A stretch of DNA of 64,000 nt from Caulobacteraceae bacterium UBA3198 (GTDB lineage: Bacteria > Pseudomonadota > Alphaproteobacteria > Caulobacterales > Caulobacteraceae), in contig DEWY01000010.1 of assembly GCA_002363865.1 (NCBI GenBank), forward strand, positions 124,001 through 188,000, in the 5' to 3' direction. Below the pieces are notes generated by a model. That model was not told the DNA's origin. It was given only the letters and a program-made list of their open reading frames with translations, and did no database searches. This document shows, in pieces, positions 32,552-41,350 of the stretch. The position numbers and the translations under genes are program-made. Each line of letters opens with the position of its first letter. Positions within the stretch are counted from its first letter, which is position 1.

Positions 32552-34323
32552 TGGTCAAACACCATCACGTCAGGGGGAACAGGTTGGGCGAAGAGGCGCG
32601 CGAGCGCGTCTGCGCGGCGGGTGCGGGCCAGGGCCTGGGCGATATAGCCCTTGTCGGTGATCTCGCCGGACGCGCCGTCTGGGCCGTCAGGAAGGACCAG
32701 GGCCCGCGCAATACGGCCGCCGCCCCGGGCCTGGGCGTTGTAGGCGGCGAGACCGTTGCGGACCGCAGCCTCCACCTCGTCCCGGGGACGCCGCGGATCG
32801 GGATAGAACATCAGGCCAAGCGCCGCCTGCCCCTCGCCGCAAACCACCGCGTCGGTGACCGCGCCGCCGACCGCTGAGAGGGCCGCGATCCGCACCTCGC
32901 CGACAGCGACGAAGGTGCCGCTGGCCAGCTTGAAATTCTCGGAGATGCGCCCGTCGAAGGCCAGGCCGGCCTCGGGATGATTGGCCTCCACCAGCCGGGC
33001 GGCGTCGCCGAGGATGTAGAAGCCGTCCTCGTCGAAGGACTGGGCTGACAGCTGGGGACGGCCCAGATAGCCGGGGCTGACCTGGGGCCCCTTGACCCGG
33101 AATTCCAGCTTGCCGGCCACGGGGACCAGCTTCACCGCCGTGCCGGGCACGGGCAGGCCGATCAGCCCCATGCGGTCATTGGGCCAGTGGACGTTGCAGG
33201 CTGTAGGCCCGGTCTCGGTGGCGCCATAGCCGCTGGCGAAGCTGATCTTCTCCCCCACCGTGCGGACGGCCACGGCCTGGATGCGGTCGCTGATGTCCTG
33301 GCCGAGGCTGGCGCCGCCATACTGCATCAGCCGCAGGCGGGAGAAGAAGGTGCGGGCGAGCGCCTCGTCCTTCTCCAGCTCGTCCACCAGCAGCATCCAG
33401 CCGGCCGGGACCATGTTGTGATAGGTCGGCGCGACCTCCCGCAGGTTTCGCACCGTCTCGACGAACCGCGCCGCCGTCGGCTGGCCGGCGTCGATATAGA
33501 GCGTGCCCCCGCGGGTGGCGGCCATGTGCAGGATGGAGTTGGCCCCCAGGCTGTGGCTCCAGGGGGCGGAATTGACCATCACCGGCGGCTCGTCATCCTC
33601 GAAACAGGCGGCGATCTGGGCCGAGTTCAGGGCCAGAGCCTGCTGGGTGATGATCACCGCCTTGGGCAGGCCGGTGGAGCCCGAGGTCAGCAGGTACTTG
33701 GCGTGGTGGTCTGGCCGGGCGGCTGGCGACAGGGGATCCCCGTAAAGCTCGGCCAGGGTGATGTGACCCGGTCGGCCGTTGTGGGCCGCCACCACTGGCA
33801 GGCCGGCCAGCACCTCGGCCGAAAGACCGGTGGCGAAGAGTTCGGCGTCCTCGGTGAACACCGCCGCTGGCCGCAGCACCTCGCAGGCATGGGTGAGGCG
33901 GGCGAGGTTGGCCCCGGCCAGTCCATATTGTGGCGAAACCGGCGCCACGGGCGTCCCCTGGCTCATGGCCGCATACATCAAGAGCGCATGGTCGATGCCA
34001 TTGTGCGCCAGGATCAGGATCGGCCGCGGCCCCGTCAGGCCCCGTGCGACGAGTCCGCCGGCCAGATGGGTGATCGCATGCCAGGCCTCGCCATAGGTGA
34101 GCGTCCGCCAGCCCTCACCGGCGCGTTCGGCCAGCCAGACCCGGTCGGGCGCGGCCTCGGCCCAATAGGCCAGGGCGTCGTGCGGCGTCTGGAACGCCTG
34201 CGCGAAGGGTGTGGGATTGGCGAGCACCAGGGTCCCGTCCGCCCGGCGGTCCACCTCAAGCCGCCGGGGGGCGTAGCGGGGATCCCGGAACCGGGCCGTC
34301 TCGATGCGAAGCTCTGCGTCCAT
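32548..34323 (-). CDS. feruloyl-CoA synthase-like acyl-CoA ligase
   Basis: A 591-residue AMP-forming ligase. The ATP-binding P-loop L-L-T-S-G-S-T-G-L-P-K, the A5 block Y-G-A-T-E-T-G-P-T and the late G-D-A-A-R-L segment with G-R-I-S-E-N-F-K-L are visible. The combination and length are characteristic of feruloyl-CoA synthase (Fcs), which activates hydroxycinnamates. The classic partner, feruloyl-CoA hydratase-lyase, is not adjacent; a ThDP enzyme follows instead, overlapping by four bases. So the substrate may be a different aromatic acid. Confidence 0.82.
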   Translation of the reverse strand: MDAELRIETARFRDPRYAPRRLEVDRRADGTLVLANPTPFAQAFQTPHDALAYWAEAAPDRVWLAERAGEGWRTLTYGEAWHAITHLAGGLVARGLTGPRPILILAHNGIDHALLMYAAMSQGTPVAPVSPQYGLAGANLARLTHACEVLRPAAVFTEDAELFATGLSAEVLAGLPVVAAHNGRPGHITLAELYGDPLSPAARPDHHAKYLLTSGSTGLPKAVIITQQALALNSAQIAACFEDDEPPVMVNSAPWSHSLGANSILHMAATRGGTLYIDAGQPTAARFVETVRNLREVAPTYHNMVPAGWMLLVDELEKDEALARTFFSRLRLMQYGGASLGQDISDRIQAVAVRTVGEKISFASGYGATETGPTACNVHWPNDRMGLIGLPVPGTAVKLVPVAGKLEFRVKGPQVSPGYLGRPQLSAQSFDEDGFYILGDAARLVEANHPEAGLAFDGRISENFKLASGTFVAVGEVRIAALSAVGGAVTDAVVCGEGQAALGLMFYPDPRRPRDEVEAAVRNGLAAYNAQARGGGRIARALVLPDGPDGASGEITDKGYIAQALARTRRADALARLFAQPVPPDVMVFDQ

Positions 34324-34384
34324 ACGACTTTATGGACGTGGCCGACGGCGCCTGGAAAGGGGTCCGTATCGCCGAAGGTTGGTG

Positions 34385-35458
34385 TTAGTCCGCGGACGGG
34401 GCCCTGGGCTCGCCCTCGCAGGCGGCCTTGATCGTCCGCCACTCGTCGGGTGTGAAAGCCACGGCGCCTGACTGCGCGCGGGCCTCGCTGGCCTCCGCAC
34501 GGCGCAGGCTGTCGGGATGGGTCGACAGGAATTCCATCACGCCGGCCGCCCGCTCGCCCCGCCGGTCTTCCCCGGCCAGACGGCGAAAGAACGGGGCCAT
34601 GCCCTCGGAGGAAAAGCCCAGGTTGTGCAGGATTTCCTGGCCCCGGGCGTCGGCCTCGGCCTCAGCCTCACGACTATAGCGAAGCTCCGTCACTGATCCG
34701 GCCAGCAGCACCGCCTGCTGGCCCGCGCCCGTGCCGCCGCCGACCACGGCGTCGAGGATCAGGCCAAGGCCCAGGGAGCGCCAGACCGCCTGCATGACAT
34801 GGCGCTGCTCCACATGGGCCGCCTCATGGGCGATGACGGCGGCCAGCTCATCGGGGGTGTCCGCCTCGGCGATGAGATCATCGGTGATCAGGACGCGGCC
34901 GCCCGGCAGGGCGAAGGCGTTGACCATAGGGGCCTCGACCGCCTCGACCAGGATGTTGAACGGGCTGTCCATGCCGTCTTCGAGACGATCGCCGAAGGCG
35001 TGGAGAATATCCTGTCCCGCCTCGCCAGCGCAGGTCGGAAAGGCGAACTGGAGTTGGGCGGCATAGGTCTCGCCCAGCCTCGCCTCCAGGGGGGGCGGGG
35101 TCAGTCTCGCCAGCGGGCCTGAGGCCAGCGGCACACCCACGAAAACGAACAACATGATGGCGGCAGCAGCGGCGGCCAGGCCTACGACCAGACGCCGCTC
35201 CCGCCGTCTGTGGCGGCGGGCCACCGGGGCTGCGTCTGCGGCTGTCGCTGCACGCCAGTCGTCGGCGGCCACGGTCAGCCGTGCGCCCTGACCGCGGCGT
35301 TTCAGGCGGACCTGATCCCCGAGCGGCTCAACCTCGATCTCCGAGAACCGCCAGATCTGGGGCTCGTCGCCCAGACGGAAGCTGAGCGCCCAGCTGGAGA
35401 CCTCGACCTCGACCTCGTGGACCGCGGCGGTCTCACCATCATGGGCCTTGGCGCGCAT
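34385..35458 (-). CDS. M48 family metallopeptidase
   Basis: A 357-residue protein with a soluble N-terminal domain (about 1-85), one membrane helix (about 90-112) and a C-terminal M48 peptidase domain. The zinc-binding H211-E-A-A-H215 motif and the downstream E-A-E-A-D-A-R-G glutamate ligand are present. It is paired with the DUF898 gene just upstream (two-base gap). Start 35458 is the first ATG after that stop; an N-terminal beta-rich region resembles neither Oma1 nor HtpX. Probable role in membrane protein quality control, by family analogy. Confidence 0.88.
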   Translation of the reverse strand: MRAKAHDGETAAVHEVEVEVSSWALSFRLGDEPQIWRFSEIEVEPLGDQVRLKRRGQGARLTVAADDWRAATAADAAPVARRHRRRERRLVVGLAAAAAAIMLFVFVGVPLASGPLARLTPPPLEARLGETYAAQLQFAFPTCAGEAGQDILHAFGDRLEDGMDSPFNILVEAVEAPMVNAFALPGGRVLITDDLIAEADTPDELAAVIAHEAAHVEQRHVMQAVWRSLGLGLILDAVVGGGTGAGQQAVLLAGSVTELRYSREAEAEADARGQEILHNLGFSSEGMAPFFRRLAGEDRRGERAAGVMEFLSTHPDSLRRAEASEARAQSGAVAFTPDEWRTIKAACEGEPRAPSAD

Positions 35459-35460
35459 GC

Positions 35461-36567
35461 TCAGATGATCGAAAGGCCGAAGGCGTCGGCGAGGCCTTCG
35501 CCCTGCCGGGGGCCGGACTCGGGCGATTGGTGAATAGCGGCGAAATCGATCCCACCCTCCAGGACCAGGCGGTTGAGGATGAATCTGGCTGACCTCGCCT
35601 GCACCAGCGGCATCAGAAAGCCGAGGGAAAACAGCAGTAACAGGACATTGCCGAGATACAGCCAGCCCACGGCCAGAGCGCCGATCTTCAGCCGCACCCT
35701 GGCGCCGTCGAACTGGATGCCCCGGGCCACCGAGCGCATCATCGCCGCCCGGTACGGCAGGCTGATCAGCAGAAAGAGGAGAAACAAGAGGCTGAACAGG
35801 ACACCGAGTCTGCTCTCCGCATGAGAGAGTTGGGCGAGGGCCGCGGGGTCGGTCATAGATTGTGACTGCGCAGCCCAACGGAGCCAAGGCGCAGCGAGCG
35901 CAAGCAAGATCGCGTAGCCGACGACGGCACCGAACCACATCAAGGCGAATGGGCCATAGACGTTCTCCTTGCGGGCGGCGACGAGGCTGAACCGGAAGGG
36001 GCGGTCGCCGAAGCGAAGATTCGCCCAGAGCGGCTCGGCGAGCCTGCGCTCGACGAACGGCCAGGCCCACCCCAGGGTGATCCCGGCCAGGAGCATCAGG
36101 CCGAGATACTTCAGGCCGTAGCTGGCGGCCGACCCCGTCAGATGGAATCTCACCCCGCGCCAGGCGGTGCGGCTGGCCAGGTAACGGAACGCCGCAAAGA
36201 TCGCGAAACCGATCAGGGCGATGAGGCCTACATAGATCGGCAGGATGAGCAGGGCGGCGAAGGGGCCGAGGAGCTGAACGCCGAAGACAAAGAGCAGGAA
36301 GACCGCGGTCAGGCCGGTGGCGATCAGGAAGCCGATGAACAGCTCCATGCCGCGACCGGTGTACTCAAAGGCCTCGTCATTGAGATAGGTCGAGGACCAG
36401 ATGCGTCTGCGGACCTCGGTCTTGCCCCAGAACCGGTAGAGGGTCAGGGTCAGGAGGTTCAACAGCCCGTTCTTCAGGCTTAGCCCGAGATAGGATGAGA
36501 GTTTCGCCCGCTGTTCCAGGCGCAAGGGCGTTCCCGCCGCCTCCGGCGCGGCCATCGATTCCGGCAT
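35461..36567 (-). CDS. DUF898 (YjgN-like) membrane protein
   Basis: A 368-residue protein with about six or seven membrane helices. The L-N-L-L-T-L-T-L-Y-R-F-W-G-K-T-E-V-R-R region near residue 40 and the repeated G-L-K-Y-L-G-L-M-L/A-R-G-I-x-F-D-G segments are typical of DUF898/YjgN. The function is unknown. It is the first gene of a two-gene unit with the M48 peptidase, an arrangement repeated in many proteobacteria (recalled), which suggests the protease acts on or with this membrane protein. Confidence 0.85.
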   Translation of the reverse strand: MPESMAAPEAAGTPLRLEQRAKLSSYLGLSLKNGLLNLLTLTLYRFWGKTEVRRRIWSSTYLNDEAFEYTGRGMELFIGFLIATGLTAVFLLFVFGVQLLGPFAALLILPIYVGLIALIGFAIFAAFRYLASRTAWRGVRFHLTGSAASYGLKYLGLMLLAGITLGWAWPFVERRLAEPLWANLRFGDRPFRFSLVAARKENVYGPFALMWFGAVVGYAILLALAAPWLRWAAQSQSMTDPAALAQLSHAESRLGVLFSLLFLLFLLISLPYRAAMMRSVARGIQFDGARVRLKIGALAVGWLYLGNVLLLLFSLGFLMPLVQARSARFILNRLVLEGGIDFAAIHQSPESGPRQGEGLADAFGLSII

Positions 36568-36647
36568 GACTTGAAAGCTCCCCGTCCCCTTAAGGCAGAG
36601 CTTGGCATGGAAATGTGACGGCCGCCAACGTCTGGTTGCAGCCGCCC

Positions 36648-37982
36648 CTAGACCGACAACGTCTCGGCGAACCGGACGGGCTCTCCCGTCCCCTCGGCCA
36701 CCACCTCGTCGTCGCGCATGATCACCCGGCCGCGGATGATGGTCGCCATGGGCCAGCCCTTGGCCTCCATGCCGTCGAAGGGAGTCCAGCCGGCGCGGTT
36801 GGCCTGGGCGGCGTGGGTGATGGTCCGCCGGGCCTTCAGATCGACGATGGTCAGGTCGGCGTCATAGCCGACCGCCAGCCGACCCTTGTCGGCCAGGCCG
36901 AATAGCCGGTTGGCGCCGTGGCTGGTCAGGTCGACAAAGCGCTCCAGGGACAGCCGCCCGTCGGCCACATGGGTCAGCATGACCGGCACCAGGGTCTGGA
37001 CGCCCGGCATGCCCGAGGGCGAGGCGGGATAGGGCCTGGCCTTTTCCTCGCGGGTATGGGGGGCGTGGTCGGAGCCGATCACGTCGGTGACCCCGGCCGC
37101 CAGCCCCCGCCAGAGGCCGGCCCGGTGGCGGGCCTCGCGGATCGGCGGATTCATCTGGGCGAAGCCCTTCAGCCGCTCATAGGCCTCGGGGCCTTCCAGG
37201 GTCAGGTGCTGGGGGGTCATCTCGACACTGGCCACGTCCTTGTGGCGGGCCAGAATCTCCACCTCCTCGGCGGTGGTCACATGCAGGACGTGGATGCGCT
37301 TGCCGAGCTTGCGGGCGATGCGCAGCAGGCGCTCGGTGGACTCGATAGCGGCTTGCGCGTCGCGCACCTCGGGATGGCTGGTCCAGTCGCCTGTGCGCGC
37401 CAGGCCCCGGCGATCGGCCAGGCGGTATTCGTCCTCGGAATGGAAGGCCGCCCGGCGGTTCACATGGCGCAGCACCTGTTCGACGCCCTCATCGTCCTGC
37501 ACCAGCAGGGTGCCGGTCGACGCGCCCATGAACACCTTGATCCCGCAGCAGCCGGGCAGCCGTTCCAGCTCGCCCAGGAAGCTCGCATTCTCATGCGTGC
37601 CGCCCACATAGAAGGCGTGGTCGCAGTGCATGCGGCCCTTGGCCCTGGCCAGCTTGTCGGCCAGAGCGTCGGGATCTGTCGTGGTGGGCTCGGTGTTGGG
37701 CATCTCGAAGACGGCGACCACGCCGCCCAGCACCGCCCCGCGCGAGCCGCTCTCCAGGTCTTCCTTCCACTCCAGGCCCGGCTCGCGGAAGTGCACCTGA
37801 GTGTCGATGACGCCCGGCAGGACGTGGAGACCCGTGGCGTCAAAGCGCTCGGCCGCCGAGGCTTGGGCGAGGTCGCCGATGGCGACGATCTTGCCGCCGC
37901 GCACCCCGATGTCGGCGGCACCGCGACCATCGTGGTTCACCACCTCGCCCCCATGGACGATCAGGTCATAGGTGGCGGCCAT
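36648..37982 (-). CDS. dihydroorotase-family amidohydrolase with altered metal motif
   Basis: A 444-residue class I amidohydrolase. The carboxylated lysine region G-C-C-G-I-K-V-F-M-G, metal-binding H-S-E-D-E-Y-R, H-V-L-H-V-T-T and G-S-D-H-A-P-H-T blocks match dihydroorotase/allantoinase. However, the first motif reads D60-T-Q62-V-H64-F-R instead of D-x-H-x-H, so the first metal-binding histidine is Gln. Such proteins are annotated as dihydroorotase (PyrC) in alphaproteobacteria, yet the substitution makes the exact reaction uncertain. It overlaps the glycosyltransferase gene upstream. Confidence 0.8.
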   Translation of the reverse strand: MAATYDLIVHGGEVVNHDGRGAADIGVRGGKIVAIGDLAQASAAERFDATGLHVLPGVIDTQVHFREPGLEWKEDLESGSRGAVLGGVVAVFEMPNTEPTTTDPDALADKLARAKGRMHCDHAFYVGGTHENASFLGELERLPGCCGIKVFMGASTGTLLVQDDEGVEQVLRHVNRRAAFHSEDEYRLADRRGLARTGDWTSHPEVRDAQAAIESTERLLRIARKLGKRIHVLHVTTAEEVEILARHKDVASVEMTPQHLTLEGPEAYERLKGFAQMNPPIREARHRAGLWRGLAAGVTDVIGSDHAPHTREEKARPYPASPSGMPGVQTLVPVMLTHVADGRLSLERFVDLTSHGANRLFGLADKGRLAVGYDADLTIVDLKARRTITHAAQANRAGWTPFDGMEAKGWPMATIIRGRVIMRDDEVVAEGTGEPVRFAETLSV

Positions 37983-38955
37983 GGCTCATCTCCGTCTGCT
38001 TCAGCAATTGATTAGCAGCCTGGGCCACCGTGTCGACGCTGAGATCCATCATGTGACAGAAGCTCTGGTTGAGGTCGGGGTCCTGCAGGCGAATCTGTTC
38101 GAAACTGCGAGCGCCGCGCACCACGCGGGTGTGCGGGCCCCAGGGGGCGTAGAGGGTGTCGTCCGACGGGCCGAACAGGCCCAGCGTCGGCGCGCCGGCC
38201 GCCGCGGCCATGTGCATCAGCCCTGAATCATTGCCGACGAACAGCCGGGCATGCCGGAGCGCCGCATAGCCGGTCAGCAGGTCGGTCTTGCCCACCAGGT
38301 CGATGAACCGGGCCTTGGGGACCACATGCCTGAGAGAGGCCACGACGCCGCTGTCGTCCGGCGACCCCAGCACCATCAGCCGCGCGCCCTGCAGGGCGCC
38401 GCCCTCCCCCAACAGGCGAATGGCGAGTTGGGCGAAGCGCTCCAGCGGCCAGGTCTTGCCCACCCAGTTGGCCGCCGGCGCCAGGGCCAGGATCGGCCCC
38501 TCGCCCCGGGTCAGGGCGGCGGCGGCGGCCTCGGTTTCCGGGCTGGTGAAGATGTGCGGGGCCGGCGGCTCGTCCTCCAGCTTCAGCAGGCGGGCGGCCT
38601 CGATCACCTTGTGGACGGCAGGCCCCGGCTGGCGGCGAAAGATGGCCCGGCGTTTCGTCCGCACGAAGCTCGCCATGGCCGAGCCGCGCAGATCGACCAC
38701 CAGGCCCCAGCGCCTGTGACGGACCCTGTTCCACAGGGCCAGCCAGTGGCCTCCATTACGGGCCTTCTGGAAGACGATCACCTCGTCCAGGCCCGGCGTG
38801 TCCGCAAACAGCGGTGCGGCCGCCGGCCCGGCGACGATGGTGAAGCGGGCGTTGGGAATCTCTTCGCGCAGCTTGGCCAGCAGGCCAGAGGACAGCACCG
38901 CGTCCCCGATCCGGGTCGCAGTGATGAACAGAATGGGAAAGGACCCTTGCGTCAT
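37966..38955 (-). CDS. family 9 glycosyltransferase (heptosyltransferase-like)
   Basis: A 329-residue GT9 protein. The N-terminal F-I-T-A-T-R-I-G-D-A-V-L-S-S-G-L and the C-terminal sugar-nucleotide donor region F-V-G-N-D-S-G-L-M-H-M-A-A-A are characteristic of ADP-heptose:LPS heptosyltransferases. It probably adds a sugar to lipopolysaccharide core. Start 38955 is used because the fold begins at once; the open frame extends upstream to 39018. The 3' end overlaps the dihydroorotase-like gene by 17 bases, so they are co-transcribed. Confidence 0.87.
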   Translation of the reverse strand: MTQGSFPILFITATRIGDAVLSSGLLAKLREEIPNARFTIVAGPAAAPLFADTPGLDEVIVFQKARNGGHWLALWNRVRHRRWGLVVDLRGSAMASFVRTKRRAIFRRQPGPAVHKVIEAARLLKLEDEPPAPHIFTSPETEAAAAALTRGEGPILALAPAANWVGKTWPLERFAQLAIRLLGEGGALQGARLMVLGSPDDSGVVASLRHVVPKARFIDLVGKTDLLTGYAALRHARLFVGNDSGLMHMAAAAGAPTLGLFGPSDDTLYAPWGPHTRVVRGARSFEQIRLQDPDLNQSFCHMMDLSVDTVAQAANQLLKQTEMSHGRHL

Positions 38956-39016
38956 CGGCCGGTTATAGAGGGCCTCTGGCTGGCGCGCGAGGCGCCGCGA
39001 TCCTAAGTGCCCTACC

Positions 39017-39841
39017 ATGGTCCAGTCCCTGAGCTATGCCCCCCTTGTGAGCCGCGCCGTGATCGCGTTGGGCGGGGCCGACTGGCGGGACTACCTGCAC
39101 AATCTGATCAGTCAGAATGTCGAAACCCTGGCGGTGGACGAGATCCGTTTCGGCGCCCTGCTGACCCCCCAGGGCAAGGTGCTCTACGACCTGTTCCTGA
39201 TCGGCCGCGAAGACGGCTGCTGGCTGGACGTGGCCGCAGAGCACCGGGACGTGATCCTGCAGCGGTTGATGATCTATCGCCTGCGCGCCAAGGTGACGAT
39301 CGCCCCCGACGAGGCCGAGGTCGCCGTCCTGTTCGGACAGGGTGAGGCCCCAGGTGAGGGCTGGCTGGCTGATCCGCGGCTGCCGGAGCTGGGCTGGCGG
39401 GGCTATAGTTTGCCTGCCCCGCTGGGCGCGGCCGAGGGCGATGAGGCCGACTACGCCGCCTTCGCCCGGTCCCTGGGTGTGCCGGGGCCCGCCGACTGGG
39501 GGATCGAGCAGACCTATCCCATCGAGGCCAATTTCGACCTGCTGAACGGCATCGACTTCAAGAAGGGCTGTTTCGTTGGCCAGGAGACCACCTCGCGCAT
39601 GAAGCGCCGCGGCACGGTGAAGACCCGGTTCCTGCCCATCGCCTTCGAGGGCGAAGCGCCTGCGCCGGGCGCCGAGGTGCTGGCCGGTGATTTGCGGGCC
39701 GGCGCGGTGCTCAGCGGGGCGGACGGCCTGGCCATGGCGTCGCTACGCCTGGATCGCATCGAAGGCGCCGACCTCACCGTGGATGGTCGTCCGGTGCGGG
39801 TGGTGCGGCCGGGCTGGTTTGAGCGAGCGCTCAACCCATAA
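39017..39841 (+). CDS. ygfZ: folate-binding protein YgfZ/CAF17
   Basis: A 274-residue GcvT-like folate-binding protein. The diagnostic K-G-C-F-V-G-Q-E motif is at about 183-190, with Cys185 as the conserved cysteine. This family supports iron-sulfur cluster enzymes, especially under oxidative conditions. It is divergent from the glycosyltransferase operon with 61 bases between starts, and is followed by a palindromic repeat and tag. It is smaller than E. coli YgfZ (326), normal for alphaproteobacteria. Confidence 0.93.
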   Translation: MVQSLSYAPLVSRAVIALGGADWRDYLHNLISQNVETLAVDEIRFGALLTPQGKVLYDLFLIGREDGCWLDVAAEHRDVILQRLMIYRLRAKVTIAPDEAEVAVLFGQGEAPGEGWLADPRLPELGWRGYSLPAPLGAAEGDEADYAAFARSLGVPGPADWGIEQTYPIEANFDLLNGIDFKKGCFVGQETTSRMKRRGTVKTRFLPIAFEGEAPAPGAEVLAGDLRAGAVLSGADGLAMASLRLDRIEGADLTVDGRPVRVVRPGWFERALNP

Positions 39842-39845
39842 TCAC

Positions 39846-39931
39846 CGTCGCCCTCGGGCTCGCCCCGAGGGCCCATGCACACGGCCGTTCTCTGGTGTTC
39901 ATGGATGGTCGGGTCAAGCCCGACCATGACG
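39846..39931. repeat. composite palindromic repeat, copy B
   Basis: CGCCCTCGGG pairs with CCCGAGGGC and ATGGTCGGG pairs with CCCGACCAT; the segments are flanked by CGTC and GACG. TGGTGTTCATGGATGG in the middle corresponds to the CCATGAACACC region of copy A (25963-26050). The two copies share the order of blocks but invert some arms, typical of REP-like elements that spread and diverge. It lies between ygfZ and tag, so a transcript across both genes could fold here. Confidence 0.75.
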
Positions 39932-40003
39932 GAAAAGGGTGTTTGGCGTGAGCGGAACGCGCCGAAGCTTGCGAGCCCGGAAGGCCCCGGCGAGACTTGG
40001 CCC

Positions 40004-40594
40004 ATGAGCAGCGAGCTGATTCGATGCGGTTGGCGCGGGATGGCGGGCGATCCGCTGTACGAGGCCTATCACGACACCGACTGGGGCGTGCCGGAGTATG
40101 ACGCCCGCGCGCTGTGGGAGAAGCTGGTGCTCGACGGCTTCCAGGCCGGGCTTTCCTGGATCACCATCCTGCGCAAGCGCGAGGCCTTCCGCGAAGCCTT
40201 CGCCGGCTTCGATCCCGAGATCGTCGCCCGCTTCGGAGAGGCCGACCGCGCGCGACTGATGGCGGACGCCGGCATCGTGCGCTCCAACGCCAAGATAGAT
40301 GCGGCCATCGCCAGTGCGCGCATCTATCTGGACATGCGAGAGCGGGGACAGGACCTGTCCTCCTTCCTCTGGGCCTTCACCGACGGCAAGCCGATCCAGA
40401 ACCAGTGGAGCGAGTTTGGCCAGGTTCCGGCCCAGACGCCCCTGGCCGTCGAGGTGTCCAAGGCCCTGAAGGCCCAGGGCTACAAGTTTGTCGGCCCGGT
40501 GATCGTCTACGCCTTCATGCAGGCCGTGGGCATGGTGAACGATCACCTCACCTGCTGCTTCCGTCACGACGAAGTCGCGGCTATGAGCGCCTGA
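40004..40594 (+). CDS. tag: DNA-3-methyladenine glycosylase I
   Basis: A 196-residue base excision enzyme that removes 3-methyladenine. It has the C-G-W (Cys8), Y-H-D-T-D-W-G (His23) and C-terminal N-D-H-L-T-C-C-F-R-H zinc-snap residues of the Tag family. The central L-S-W-x-T-I-L-R-K-R helix is conserved. Start 40004 (M-S-S-E-L-I) is chosen because the family signature begins right away; earlier in-frame ATGs lie in the palindromic repeat. It overlaps rnhB by one base (TGATG). Confidence 0.94.
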   Translation: MSSELIRCGWRGMAGDPLYEAYHDTDWGVPEYDARALWEKLVLDGFQAGLSWITILRKREAFREAFAGFDPEIVARFGEADRARLMADAGIVRSNAKIDAAIASARIYLDMRERGQDLSSFLWAFTDGKPIQNQWSEFGQVPAQTPLAVEVSKALKAQGYKFVGPVIVYAFMQAVGMVNDHLTCCFRHDEVAAMSA

Positions 40595-41271
40595 TGGCCC
40601 GCAAGCCCGCCCCCCTTCTCGTCGTCCCGGACCTGTTGCTGGAGACCGCCTGCCCGACGCCTGTGTGCGGCGTGGACGAGGCCGGCCGCGGCCCCTGGGC
40701 TGGCCCGGTCAGCGCCGGCGCGGTGATCCTCGATCCGGCGCGCATTCCCGAAGGCCTGAACGATTCCAAGAAGCTGACCGCCAAGGCCCGCGAAGGCCTG
40801 GAGATCGAGATCAAGGCCTCAGCCATCGCCTGGGGCGTCGGCTTCGCCTCGGTGGACGAGATCAGCGAGCTCAACATTCTGCACGCTGCGGGCCTGGCCA
40901 TGTGCCGGGCCATCGAGGCCCTGGATGTGACCCCGGTCTTCGCCCTGGTGGACGGCAACTATCCCTTCAAGCTGCCCTGCCCGGTCAAGACGGTGATCGG
41001 CGGCGACGGCAAGTCCTTGTCCATCGCCGCGGCCTCGATCCTGGCCAAGGTCGCCCGGGACCGGCTGATGATCGAGATGGACGAACGCTATCCCGGCTAC
41101 GGCTTCGCTGGCCACAAGGGCTATGGCGCGCCCGTCCATATCGACGCCCTGGAGCGCCTGGGTCCCTGCGAGATCCACCGCGCCAGCTGGGCGCCGGTTC
41201 AGAAGGTGCTTAGGGGCGAGAAGATCGCAGGCGATCTCACCGTTTCCGTGGCCGAAGGCCTGCAGGGCTGA
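40594..41271 (+). CDS. rnhB: ribonuclease HII
   Basis: A 225-residue RNase HII that removes ribonucleotides and RNA primers from DNA. The active-site motif G-V-D28-E29-A-G-R-G and later V-D-G-N and A-A-A-S-I-L-A-K motifs are visible. Start 40594 shares the A of the tag stop (TGATG), so the two DNA-maintenance genes are translationally coupled. Downstream in many Caulobacterales comes ccrM; here a three-gene regulator/channel insert separates them (inference). Confidence 0.95.
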   Translation: MARKPAPLLVVPDLLLETACPTPVCGVDEAGRGPWAGPVSAGAVILDPARIPEGLNDSKKLTAKAREGLEIEIKASAIAWGVGFASVDEISELNILHAAGLAMCRAIEALDVTPVFALVDGNYPFKLPCPVKTVIGGDGKSLSIAAASILAKVARDRLMIEMDERYPGYGFAGHKGYGAPVHIDALERLGPCEIHRASWAPVQKVLRGEKIAGDLTVSVAEGLQG

Positions 41272-41350
41272 TCGCGACCCGGGTTCGCCGATCGACGGCT
41301 CTTGACCTTCAGGCTTCGTCCTCCGCGAATGACAGCCGGGACGTGTTGGC

